From BOG-1112 sp964635325 (GTDB taxonomy: Bacteria > Bdellovibrionota_B > Oligoflexia > Oligoflexales > Bog-1112): a stretch of 12,677 nt of DNA. The notes under the pieces were generated by a model. The model saw nothing but the letters and a program-made list of their open reading frames with translations. It made no database searches and was not told where the DNA came from. Both the position numbers and the translations under genes were made by a program. The stretch lies in the NCBI GenBank assembly GCA_964635325.1, contig CAZWOL010000067.1, forward strand, positions 1-12,677, read 5' to 3'. This document shows, piece by piece, positions 1 to 7,363 of this stretch; the first letter of the stretch is position 1; each line of letters opens with the position of its first letter.

Positions 1-121
1 CCCGCAGATCACGCAGTTGGTTGGCAAAGGCAGTGTTGATATCCACAGCAAAGCTAAAGGATCCATAGAAGAGGATATACAAAGCGAATATATGTGCCGA
101 TCGTTTTAAAAATTTTTCCAT
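1..121 (-). CDS. Exported protein of unknown function, N-terminal 40 residues only (partial)
   Basis: Only the first 40 codons lie in the window; the gene continues beyond the left edge. The protein begins MEKFLKRSAHIFALYILFYG, a basic n-region followed by a hydrophobic core, and then reaches FSFAVD and TAFANQ, both plausible signal-peptidase I sites (AxA-like). It is therefore probably secreted to the periplasm or beyond. The start is supported by GAGG six bases upstream of the ATG; this site overlaps the TGA of the preceding gene (TGAGG). Only eight bases separate the two genes, so it should be the fourth gene of the minus-strand cluster and translationally coupled to the transglutaminase/VWA gene. 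In MoxR/VWA clusters this position often carries another VWA, Bat-like or scaffold protein, but the visible part does not say which. Function unassigned. Confidence 0.72.
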   Translation of the reverse strand, partial: MEKFLKRSAHIFALYILFYGSFSFAVDINTAFANQLRDLR

Positions 122-129
122 AGAGAGCC

Positions 130-3100
130 TCATTCGTTTGAAAGACCAGCAGAGTATTTCAAGAGATGCTCTAAGTCGGAAGTCTCTGTCATGTCGAGTT
201 CATCCACTGCAACTCCGCTTAGTTTTTGAAAGTTCTTGTAGATGTCGCTTGTGATGTAGTCAAAGTAAATACGGTTCTTATCGAGTATGTTGGTTTGTCC
301 AAAGCGTCTTAAGTCACGGATCCATGATCGAATCGGAAACTTTCTTTTTTGAGTCGACGTGGTGCTTCGAGATAAAAGGTTGAGCTGCTTGATCTGATTT
401 TTAGAATCTGCAAGCTGCGGATGGTCTCTTAGGACATTGGTGAATTGAAAGGCTTGTTCGACAGCTTTTTTCAACATGTTCCTAAACTCAGTAGGAAGTG
501 AGTGTGGCTTTCGTTCAAAATAAAGACTGTCGGGAGGAGCTTCTGGCATTTTTTGTGAGTCAGCAATCACTTTATTTATGACATCATTGCTAAATTCACG
601 ATAGTAGCTCTGGTCAAATCCAAATTTTTTGGAATCTTGTGCAAATTTGAGAAGCTCTGAATTGCCTGAGGATCCTATTGAGATAAACATAGTTTGAATA
701 GGTGTTCTGCGGTCGATTTGACTGCGAGCCTGGTTGAGAACCTGTGCATCGACTGTAGATTCACCATCCGTCATTAAAATAATATTAGCCACTGCAAGTG
801 GTTCACCTTGTTTTTTCTCTGCAGCAGCAATGAGCTTGAGTGCCTCCAAGAGTGCCTTCTGAATGTCGGTGCCACCTAGGGAGAGGGCAAGCTTAGATTG
901 ATAGTTTTCGATCAGAGCAATAGCCTCTGCCTGGGTGCTAATTGAAGTTGCTTCATGCACTTCATCATCAAAAGGTACTAAGAGAATTTTGTGTCGTTGC
1001 TTGCCGCTTGGGCTTATGTCACCAATAGCTTGAGCTGCAAATGTTGCGATAAGACCCGCTTGAAAATGTGCAGGTGTTCCACTCATAGATCCTGAAATAT
1101 CGTAGAGTAGTATGGTGATGCGCTCGTCTTCTTCCATCTTCATCCCACTGGGGATAGCGGTACGCTTGCGACGTGTGGGTACCTGAATGCCTAAGCGTAG
1201 GTTCTCTTCGATGGAAGCACCCGGCTTCGGCATTAGCCCACGATTGAGCTCGCTCAAGCGTTGCAGAGGCATCAATTCATTCCCTGTAGTTCTTTTGCTA
1301 TCCCTTTCATAGGTCATAATATCGCGATATTCAGGTCGTGGGCTTGCATCTAAGACAAAGTCCGTATGCTTTGATAAGGATGCGATAAGCTTATAATCAT
1401 CGAGCGTGTTTTTCTTGAGGTCATGTACCATGTTTTGCACACCGCTATGATCGTTAATTTCCTCAAATCCGTATTTTTTGCGCATAAGGTTTTGTATCAC
1501 CCCAGGTAGCCTTTCGTAGTAAGCCGATCCAATTGCGATGTCTTGAGCATTTTTGTGAGCCAATGTTTTTATGCTCTGCAGTAGCTTGCGTAAGTTTTCA
1601 AGTAGGGCACGGGGTGGAGGCGTATCTCCATATTCGTCCAGTAGGCGTGCATAGATTTCATAGGCACGATGTATGCGAAAGATATTCTTATAGGTGATAG
1701 CGAGTTTACGCGTATTCAGTAGGTTTTGAACTTCCAATAACCACTCATGTAGTGGGGGATGCTTGGTTTCATGTATGCGTTTTGCGTCTTGAAAGATTTG
1801 GATAAGTGCATCACTACCGGAGTTTTGAAAGAAACCCTGAGTCTGGTATAAAAAACTCACCATCTGTTCGCTGCTATGAAGGGGATTTAAGGCCACTTTC
1901 AAAAAGACTCTATAGGCTCGATCTAGAAAAGGATTGTGATCCTTTTGGGGGGTAAGTCCGAGTGTTCCTATCTCTAAGGGGCCATCGAGGTTTACGTCTT
2001 TGTTTTCAGCTTCCGATTCAGAATTTGTCTTTGATTTTTCTGTTTCACTATCAATTCTTTGCTTGGAGTCTTTTGCAATTTGCTCAGCTATAGACTCGGG
2101 ACTTGTCTTTTGAGATTTGTCCGAACTTGCCTGTGACTCTGCATCTTTTCTCTCTTTGTCTTGCTCCTCTTCTTCTGAAGTTTCATCACTGCGATCGCTG
2201 TATTCATCTTTTTCACCCTCGGTCTCTTCTTTCGTCTTCTTGTCTTTGCGAGCTGGTGTCGGATCAAAGTGATGCCATTGGCCCGAAGCGTAGACTTCTA
2301 CCCACGCATGACCTTCGCCTGGTAAGACAAGGTAGCTTTTGTGGTCGGAACCATTTTTGTGTTTTTTTGCTCGAAATCCTCCTACCACCCGTGAGGGGAT
2401 ATGATAACTGTCGCGTAAGATAGAGACCATAACGGTTGCAGCAAGGTCGCATTGAAATGCCTTGCTATTGACAGCATCTACTGGATCGGTCTCACCTCGA
2501 GCTCCAACACTGTAGAGGTAGTGGTCGCGTATGTGTTTTTCGATGGTCCGTGCAATATTGAGGTTGGCGCTTTCACTGTGGCTTGCTGTTGGATATTTGG
2601 CAAAAATAGCTGTTTGAATGGATTCGGGCCACTCTGATTCTGCAATGCCTACGGGACTCGTGTAAATATCTAAGGTCGGAGGAGTTAGGGGTTCTTTATT
2701 AGCCTCGAGTGGCAGATGCGCCGTTTTTAGTTTTCCAGTGAACTTCAGTATAAAGAAGCCTCTCTGATCTCGTGAAAGGATGGCTTCGCTTTCCTCTGGT
2801 TTGCAAGGCTTGTAGCCTGGAGGGATGTATAGTGTTATTTCAGATGTGTTTTCGACATGAACTGTGAGGGTTTTTCCTGTGTCTTTGCAGTTTTGTACAG
2901 ATGTAAATGGCAAATCGAAATTATGAACTGAAAAACCTTTGTCGCGATTGATAATCGCATAGTTTTTTTGTCCAAAGTAGGATGTTGCAAAGTTAACTTC
3001 AGCATGTACAAATTGGTCATCTTTGCTTCCTGGTCCCTTATTTTTTTCTGTATCCTTGGTATGAGCCTTGTAGTCATCTGGTAATTCTGCACTATCTTCT

Positions 3101-3636
3101 TTTGGTTTTTTCGTTTTTTCTTGTTGACTCTGTTTCTGTTGATTTTTGTCATCAGGTTCAATTTTCGTTTCCACAATCTCTTGGTTGGGATCAAATCGTG
3201 AGAGATAGGAGTGCAAGTACTGTAATGCAAGCAGATGCCCGTATGTGGCCTTGCGCTTAGAATTTGGTAGTTCTTTTTCAATCTCAGTCAAGGCATCATC
3301 GGCAAAGCGCCAGTCGAGTGCATGAAGCCGCTCTATATCCATGTAGCGAGCATGAACTCTGCCAAGAACGGTAGGGCTTGTTCTGCCCTCAGCATCTTTG
3401 CTGACAAGAAAACCATCAAAAATGCGTTTCATAGTTGAGTAATTGTCGATGAGTGCAAAAGGATTGCTGAGCGGATGGAGCTTATATTCACAAAACTCAG
3501 CAAGTTTTGTGATTTTCTCATTGTAGCTTTGCAGCTTTTGCATAAGCTCAAGTTCTTTGGCGCTTTTCTCTTTTTTAGTAGCCCAAAGTGGGAAGGCAAC
3601 AAAGCACCAACACAGAAACGCAATCGTGGTTCTCAT
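130..3636 (-). CDS. Exported transglutaminase-like / von Willebrand A (VWA) fusion protein
   Basis: A 1168-residue protein. Residues 1-20 form a Sec signal (MRTT, then a hydrophobic IAFLCWCFVAFPL stretch, cleavage near LWA-T), and no later membrane segment is visible. Residues about 375-465 are a transglutaminase-like (papain-fold) domain with the expected triad C396 (FQCDLAA), H443 (GHAWVEV) and D458 (FDPTPA). Residues 465-550 are a highly charged, Glu/Lys/Ser-rich linker, and another charged stretch lies at 155-205. Residues 838-1020 are a VWA domain with a complete metal-binding MIDAS: D846-x-S848-x-S850, T923 (GGTD) and D957 (MTDGES). C250 and C278 could form a disulfide. The start has GAGG seven bases upstream and overlaps the ATPase stop by ATGA, so the two are translationally coupled. 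Families with this pairing use the VWA protein as adaptor of a MoxR ATPase and the transglutaminase fold as protease, transferase or binding module. The substrate is unknown. Export is inferred from the signal peptide only. Confidence 0.9.
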   Translation of the reverse strand: MRTTIAFLCWCFVAFPLWATKKEKSAKELELMQKLQSYNEKITKLAEFCEYKLHPLSNPFALIDNYSTMKRIFDGFLVSKDAEGRTSPTVLGRVHARYMDIERLHALDWRFADDALTEIEKELPNSKRKATYGHLLALQYLHSYLSRFDPNQEIVETKIEPDDKNQQKQSQQEKTKKPKEDSAELPDDYKAHTKDTEKNKGPGSKDDQFVHAEVNFATSYFGQKNYAIINRDKGFSVHNFDLPFTSVQNCKDTGKTLTVHVENTSEITLYIPPGYKPCKPEESEAILSRDQRGFFILKFTGKLKTAHLPLEANKEPLTPPTLDIYTSPVGIAESEWPESIQTAIFAKYPTASHSESANLNIARTIEKHIRDHYLYSVGARGETDPVDAVNSKAFQCDLAATVMVSILRDSYHIPSRVVGGFRAKKHKNGSDHKSYLVLPGEGHAWVEVYASGQWHHFDPTPARKDKKTKEETEGEKDEYSDRSDETSEEEEQDKERKDAESQASSDKSQKTSPESIAEQIAKDSKQRIDSETEKSKTNSESEAENKDVNLDGPLEIGTLGLTPQKDHNPFLDRAYRVFLKVALNPLHSSEQMVSFLYQTQGFFQNSGSDALIQIFQDAKRIHETKHPPLHEWLLEVQNLLNTRKLAITYKNIFRIHRAYEIYARLLDEYGDTPPPRALLENLRKLLQSIKTLAHKNAQDIAIGSAYYERLPGVIQNLMRKKYGFEEINDHSGVQNMVHDLKKNTLDDYKLIASLSKHTDFVLDASPRPEYRDIMTYERDSKRTTGNELMPLQRLSELNRGLMPKPGASIEENLRLGIQVPTRRKRTAIPSGMKMEEDERITILLYDISGSMSGTPAHFQAGLIATFAAQAIGDISPSGKQRHKILLVPFDDEVHEATSISTQAEAIALIENYQSKLALSLGGTDIQKALLEALKLIAAAEKKQGEPLAVANIILMTDGESTVDAQVLNQARSQIDRRTPIQTMFISIGSSGNSELLKFAQDSKKFGFDQSYYREFSNDVINKVIADSQKMPEAPPDSLYFERKPHSLPTEFRNMLKKAVEQAFQFTNVLRDHPQLADSKNQIKQLNLLSRSTTSTQKRKFPIRSWIRDLRRFGQTNILDKNRIYFDYITSDIYKNFQKLSGVAVDELDMTETSDLEHLLKYSAGLSNE

Positions 3637-5261
3637 TTTTTGTCCTCTTGAGCAGCGTTGTTATGTTCTGCTACTCGAAGCATTTCAAAGTTGACACCAT
3701 CTTCTTCTGTATCGAACCCATTTTGTGCAGATTCAGCCATTACTCTGTTGATTTCCGTAAGGTCTGCTTTGAAGATTCTATTGAAGAGGTTTTGCTCAAA
3801 TTGGATATTCTCTATCAAGGCCTGCTCTCTCTTATCACGTGCCTTATCGCTGGATATTCTCATATCAAAGTTGATCGCATAGGGGGACTCTTCCTGGGTC
3901 TTTTGCGAGTTTGTGCCTTGCTTCGTAGCTGTACAAGTGTCTTGGTCCTCTGAATCGCAGCTAACCCCACTTACCAGATGTGGATTGCCCATACTTACGG
4001 TTGTGAGCATGGCGCTAGCTCGCCACAAAGACAAGGCACTCATGTCGATTGTCTTGCTAGGTCTTGAAGCATCTTCTGAATGTGCATAATATCGCAGATT
4101 ACTATCATCAGACTGAGGGGAAAGCAAGAAGTCTAGGAACAAAGAGTAGCGAACTATATCTGGAACCTGCTGACGGTTGCGTTCTGTATAGTCAAATGAT
4201 GGAAAGTAGACTGTCGGATTTTCGCGTGGATTGCTAGCATGGGCCTCTTGACTTTGCTTGATGTGGGCGTTGACTTCATCACGCATGTGGCTGATAAATG
4301 GTTGAAACGCTGAGTCAAAGCCAAGATCTTCTTGCACAAGTATGCGAGCTAGGTCACGAATTTGCGCCCAGTCTACAAGGGGAGCGCTCTCAAAATCATT
4401 TTTCTTTGAAATATTAGGAAAGTTCTTGCGCAAAAGATCCTGATATTTCTTTTTAGCGCGACGCTTATCAAGGTCTGTACGCTGGTGTGCATCGTCAATC
4501 CAGTTATATACAAAAGCCTTGTATTGGAAACGATTGAGTAAGGCCGGTGCTGTTGAGCGTTGGCCACTTTCGACAAAGCTATCAAAGAATTCTGGTAGAC
4601 TTGCATTGCTCGTTGCATAGACCGTTTCCGTTTTTGCATGAATGGTTCGATTTCCGGCAAGTACGGTACGCTCATTTAACAGACTAAGGAGTGAAGCAAG
4701 TACTGCAGGGTTACCCTTTTCAATCTCATCGAGGAGTGCAACTTTGTATTCGACCAAGCTGCCCTTCGTATTGATTTCTGTTTCGCCCTTCATGGTTTTT
4801 TCGAGAACTTCACCTCCGATAAAACCTTGTTCAGTCATCATCTGGTGCATCTGGCGCACGTAGACATCTCCTTCGGGCTTCATCATCCAACTCACAACAC
4901 CTGATTTGGCACCTCCCGGAGGTCCATAGAGGAACATATTGCCTTCGCTAATGCGAGCCATGGTCGCAGCAAAATGAATGCCTCGAAGGTTTTTGAATTC
5001 CTTATCAAAGAGTTCAAAACGTTTGCGTATAAGGTCTCGAGCTGTCTTGAGGGCTTTCATTCCGTCTTCTGATAGGCCAGTGTAGTCTTCATTCTGATCA
5101 ATCTTAAACAAAGAAGCCGCTTGAGGATTCTCTGCTAAAAGCAGACGTAGGTTGGTCCTAAGCTTTTCTTGTTTTGCACTTTTTTGAGTTGGGTTTGGTC
5201 GCGTTGCGCAGTTGCTGAAAAGCAAAACTAGTGAGAGTAAAGAGAGTTTCCACGTATTCAT
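3633..5261 (-). CDS. RavA/MoxR-type AAA+ ATPase with lipoprotein-like signal peptide
   Basis: A 542-residue AAA+ protein of the MoxR/RavA type. Walker A is GPPGGAKS (113-120), Walker B is ALLDEIEK (D178, E179), sensor 1 is N219 (ATSNAS), the arginine finger is R244 (LLNRF), and a sensor-2-like arginine lies near R361. The NPAVLASLLSLLNER segment after Walker B closely follows RavA. Family members pair with a VWA protein (RavA with ViaA), and here the next gene, overlapping by ATGA, encodes one. The oddity is the N-terminus: MNTWKLSLLSLVLLFSNCAT reads as a lipoprotein signal with C18, although the lipobox F-S-N-C is loose. C435 and C443 could form a disulfide, fitting an oxidising compartment. 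Three basic residues soon after the segment (R21, K27, K30) leave open a membrane anchor with a cytoplasmic body. A start at M68 (near 5060, weak AGAAG upstream) would give an ordinary cytoplasmic enzyme, but the strong ribosome site favours the long form. Confidence 0.9.
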   Translation of the reverse strand: MNTWKLSLLSLVLLFSNCATRPNPTQKSAKQEKLRTNLRLLLAENPQAASLFKIDQNEDYTGLSEDGMKALKTARDLIRKRFELFDKEFKNLRGIHFAATMARISEGNMFLYGPPGGAKSGVVSWMMKPEGDVYVRQMHQMMTEQGFIGGEVLEKTMKGETEINTKGSLVEYKVALLDEIEKGNPAVLASLLSLLNERTVLAGNRTIHAKTETVYATSNASLPEFFDSFVESGQRSTAPALLNRFQYKAFVYNWIDDAHQRTDLDKRRAKKKYQDLLRKNFPNISKKNDFESAPLVDWAQIRDLARILVQEDLGFDSAFQPFISHMRDEVNAHIKQSQEAHASNPRENPTVYFPSFDYTERNRQQVPDIVRYSLFLDFLLSPQSDDSNLRYYAHSEDASRPSKTIDMSALSLWRASAMLTTVSMGNPHLVSGVSCDSEDQDTCTATKQGTNSQKTQEESPYAINFDMRISSDKARDKREQALIENIQFEQNLFNRIFKADLTEINRVMAESAQNGFDTEEDGVNFEMLRVAEHNNAAQEDKK

Positions 5262-5266
5262 AAAAA

Positions 5267-5271
5267 TCCTT
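5267..5271 (-). promoter_or_regulatory. Ribosome binding site deciding the long start of the AAA+ gene
   Basis: On the minus strand AAGGA lies five bases before the ATG at 5261. It is a much better site than the AGAAG ahead of the internal ATG near 5060. It therefore supports translation of the hydrophobic, lipoprotein-like N-terminus and matters for deciding where the ATPase resides. Confidence 0.7.
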
Positions 5272-5318
5272 CAAAGGTTGAAAGTATGACGTATCTGCTA
5301 TTGAAAAGCGGATTGATT

Positions 5319-7106
5319 TTAGCTTGCTAAAGATCCGCTACCACGTTTGCGTGAATTTGTTGCAACAGTCACAGAGCGAGCACGTTTGATAGCTTCTGCG
5401 ATGTCTTTGTGGGATTGAGGTCGGTGTAGGTAGAACCCTTGAACAAGATCAACACCCATCTCTGCGAGTGTTTCAAGTTCTGCATGTGTTTCAACACCCT
5501 CCGCTAGAACCAAAGACTGAGTGCTGCGTGCAGCTTCGATCAGACCCTTGATAAAGGCTTGCATACGTGGGTCTTTGTCGATTTCTGTAATCAGAACCTG
5601 GTCAAGTTTGATAAGAGTCGGTCGAATTTTTATAATACGATCGACACCAGCATAACCTTTTCCAAAGTCATCGATTGCGATGCCGTGAGATCTTTTGGCA
5701 ATTTTTTCACGGATGGTTTGGATCAGACTCATGTTGTTGATAGCTTCTGTTTCCGAGACTTCAAAAACAACTTCGATCCCATCGGGAATAAGTGGAATCA
5801 GTTCGGTTAGAAAATAGAAGTTGCGAGGTAATATGTTCACCATCAATTTGCCGGGGAGGTTGAAAAATGTCTCCATCGACAATCGGAAGCAGGCCTGGTC
5901 TAGCTCGAGCTTAAGATTGACTTCTTTGGCTCGTGAAAAAAGAACTCCAGGATTTAAGTAGTCGACATTCAGACTCATCTCTTTGCCGACAAGTTTTTGT
6001 AGCTCCTTTTTTTGAACACGTGCAAGCGCTTCAAATGCATAGATAGAATGTGAGATGATATCGAGTGAATTGCCATCTTTGAGCTGCTTAATCTGGTTTG
6101 TGGTGACTTTACGTAAGTCGAACACACCCTGAAAGTGCGTTGTGAGTAGATTGTCTGCCTGTATAAGAGTCTGTATGAGCTCTTTTTGACGACTTAGCAT
6201 CCGTGCGTCTTGGATTTCAGCATTGTCACGACACGAACGCAAGAGTTGCTGCGTGATCGAGTTGCTATCGACACAGGGATTATAGAGAGCTGTACCATAA
6301 CTCACTACAAAGCGGGGAACGATCTCGAGAAAGCTCGGGAGTATGCGCTCTTTGGAAGCTGAGTTCAGTTCCTGCCACATAAGATTTTCGAGCTTATTCG
6401 TGAGACGCTCTGCAAGGCGTTCGAGATCTCCTGGTATAGGCATATAAGATTCGGAGCGTGAACGTTCCAACAGTATATAGAAAGTATTGCTGTTAGGATG
6501 ACGTCGGCACAGAATATCGGATTTGCGGAAGGCACCGGAATGGCCCCATAGCTTGAATAGTATTTTGACGAGCACGTGTTGGAGTTTTTGGTAGACGTCT
6601 CCTCCGTATTCCAAAGCGACTTTGTCGAAGTCCGAAGCATGTATGCTGATCATGCTCAAAAACCCATTTGCTTCCAGCAAACGTATGCCCAATTGGGGAT
6701 TGTAAATAGGAATAGAGTTGGGTTGATATTCTGAATCTTTCTTCGCCTCAAGTGCACCAGATGTTGCCAAAAAGTGCAGGACGGCGTCATGAGATGGATT
6801 TTCGAGCCATGTCAGAATAGTGCTCGCCTTAATGCGAGGTAGGTTTTCGCTTGGGTCTCCGGTCAAGACAAGTACCGGCAGTCTTTTGGTAAGCGCCTCG
6901 AGCATGTCGATCCACATGTCGCTCTGCATGTCGTTCATGGTATCTGAAGCAATCACTGCGTGAATTGCTTTGTCCTTTGCGGTATAAATCTGCTCAATCG
7001 TTTGCAAGGCTTTTTCCGCGACAAGTTCGCAGCGGATCTTTTGCGCTTTGCAATGATCGCGCAGTTGTAAAAGGAGCGGATTTTTGCCACCAAAAATGTA
7101 AATCAT
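5319..7106 (-). CDS. c-di-GMP phosphodiesterase: receiver-like, degenerate GGDEF and intact EAL domains
   Basis: A 595-residue cytoplasmic signalling protein with no signal peptide or membrane segment. Residues 1-115 look like a receiver fold (alternating strands such as HAVIAS and PVLVLTGD) but lack a convincing phosphoacceptor set. Residues 150-215 resemble a GGDEF domain in which the signature is replaced by PNSNTF, so cyclase activity is unlikely. Residues 320-575 are an EAL domain with all expected catalytic positions: E359 (FEALAR), N424 (VNI), E449 (FEVSE), D479-D480 (IDDFGKGY), K500 (IKLD), E536 (AEGVE) and Q556 (VQGF). It should hydrolyse c-di-GMP to pGpG. The FDLR-to-EAL segment carries an insertion of about 20 residues relative to typical EAL domains. 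The ribosome site is weak (GAAGAG, about 11 bases upstream). The AAA+ gene lies 57 bp downstream on the same strand with no visible terminator between, so co-transcription is possible. Confidence 0.93.
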   Translation of the reverse strand: MIYIFGGKNPLLLQLRDHCKAQKIRCELVAEKALQTIEQIYTAKDKAIHAVIASDTMNDMQSDMWIDMLEALTKRLPVLVLTGDPSENLPRIKASTILTWLENPSHDAVLHFLATSGALEAKKDSEYQPNSIPIYNPQLGIRLLEANGFLSMISIHASDFDKVALEYGGDVYQKLQHVLVKILFKLWGHSGAFRKSDILCRRHPNSNTFYILLERSRSESYMPIPGDLERLAERLTNKLENLMWQELNSASKERILPSFLEIVPRFVVSYGTALYNPCVDSNSITQQLLRSCRDNAEIQDARMLSRQKELIQTLIQADNLLTTHFQGVFDLRKVTTNQIKQLKDGNSLDIISHSIYAFEALARVQKKELQKLVGKEMSLNVDYLNPGVLFSRAKEVNLKLELDQACFRLSMETFFNLPGKLMVNILPRNFYFLTELIPLIPDGIEVVFEVSETEAINNMSLIQTIREKIAKRSHGIAIDDFGKGYAGVDRIIKIRPTLIKLDQVLITEIDKDPRMQAFIKGLIEAARSTQSLVLAEGVETHAELETLAEMGVDLVQGFYLHRPQSHKDIAEAIKRARSVTVATNSRKRGSGSLAS

Positions 7107-7141
7107 GTTCTCGGGCTCTTCTTTAAAAGTCCATGTCCCCC

Positions 7142-7168
7142 CTATCGGACGCTTTGGAAAAAAGTTGA
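7142..7168 (-). promoter_or_regulatory. Candidate FliA/sigma-28-like promoter for the EAL gene
   Basis: On the minus strand TCAACTTT (7161-7168), an 11-base spacer and TCCGATAG (7142-7149) match the enterobacterial sigma-28 consensus TAAAGTTT-N11-GCCGATAA at 12 of 16 positions with exact spacing. Transcription would begin near 7135, giving a leader of about 28 bases before the ATG at 7106. The match misses one base of the TAAA core, and whether this lineage's FliA uses the enterobacterial consensus is assumed. No convincing sigma-70 promoter was found for this gene. Confidence 0.33.
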
Positions 7169-7215
7169 TTTCAGAAAAGAATGAATCAGCAGAATGTCAT
7201 TTTGAGGTAGGGCGA

Positions 7216-7230
7216 AAAAACCAGGTTTTT
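7216..7230. repeat. 15-bp perfect palindrome in the divergent promoter region
   Basis: AAAAACC and GGTTTTT flank a single A (7223). The arms are perfect, but a one-base centre cannot form a stable hairpin, so a dimeric regulator site is more likely than a terminator. It lies just left of the DnaA-box pair, between the EAL gene and pta. No regulator is identified. Confidence 0.4.
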
Positions 7231-7235
7231 CTCAC

Positions 7236-7258
7236 TCATCCACAGGGCCTGTGGATAA
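7236..7258. promoter_or_regulatory. Inverted pair of DnaA-box-like sites
   Basis: TGTGGATAA at 7250-7258 is the exact complement of the consensus DnaA box TTATCCACA. TCATCCACA at 7236-7244 is the same box with one mismatch on the other strand. Together they form a perfect palindrome with 9-bp arms (ATCCACAGG / CCTGTGGAT) around one central G, 7238-7256. The pair sits in the 257-bp divergent region between the EAL gene and pta, so bound DnaA could link either gene to the cell cycle. The rest of this region shows a small AGGAG/CTCCT inverted repeat (7293-7305) and no clear sigma-70 promoter for pta. Confidence 0.45.
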
Positions 7259-7363
7259 GTTGCCTTATCGGATTCGCAAAGGCTTGAGGTTCAGGAGCTT
7301 CTCCTCTTTGGTTAAATATTAAACACTTGTGAAATGGGCTAAGCAGGCAAGGACAAAAGCTAA

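Noticed and set aside
2103..2423. 106-codon plus-strand frame opposite the transglutaminase domain
   Set aside because: Antisense shadow of the acidic linker and catalytic domain; Leu/Ser/Cys-rich composition arises from the reverse of Glu/Lys codons.
2835..3281. 148-codon minus-strand frame inside the transglutaminase/VWA gene
   Set aside because: Another frame of the A/T-rich, Lys/Glu-coding linker region of a clearly real gene; composition is Lys/Asn-biased without domain features.
7236..7258. Chromosomal replication origin
   Set aside because: Only two DnaA-like boxes, no A/T-rich unwinding region with further boxes, and no dnaA, dnaN, gidA or rpmH nearby.
7105..7287. 60-codon plus-strand frame in the divergent region
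   Set aside because: No ribosome site, no recognisable protein features, and it runs over the palindromes and promoter candidates of the region.
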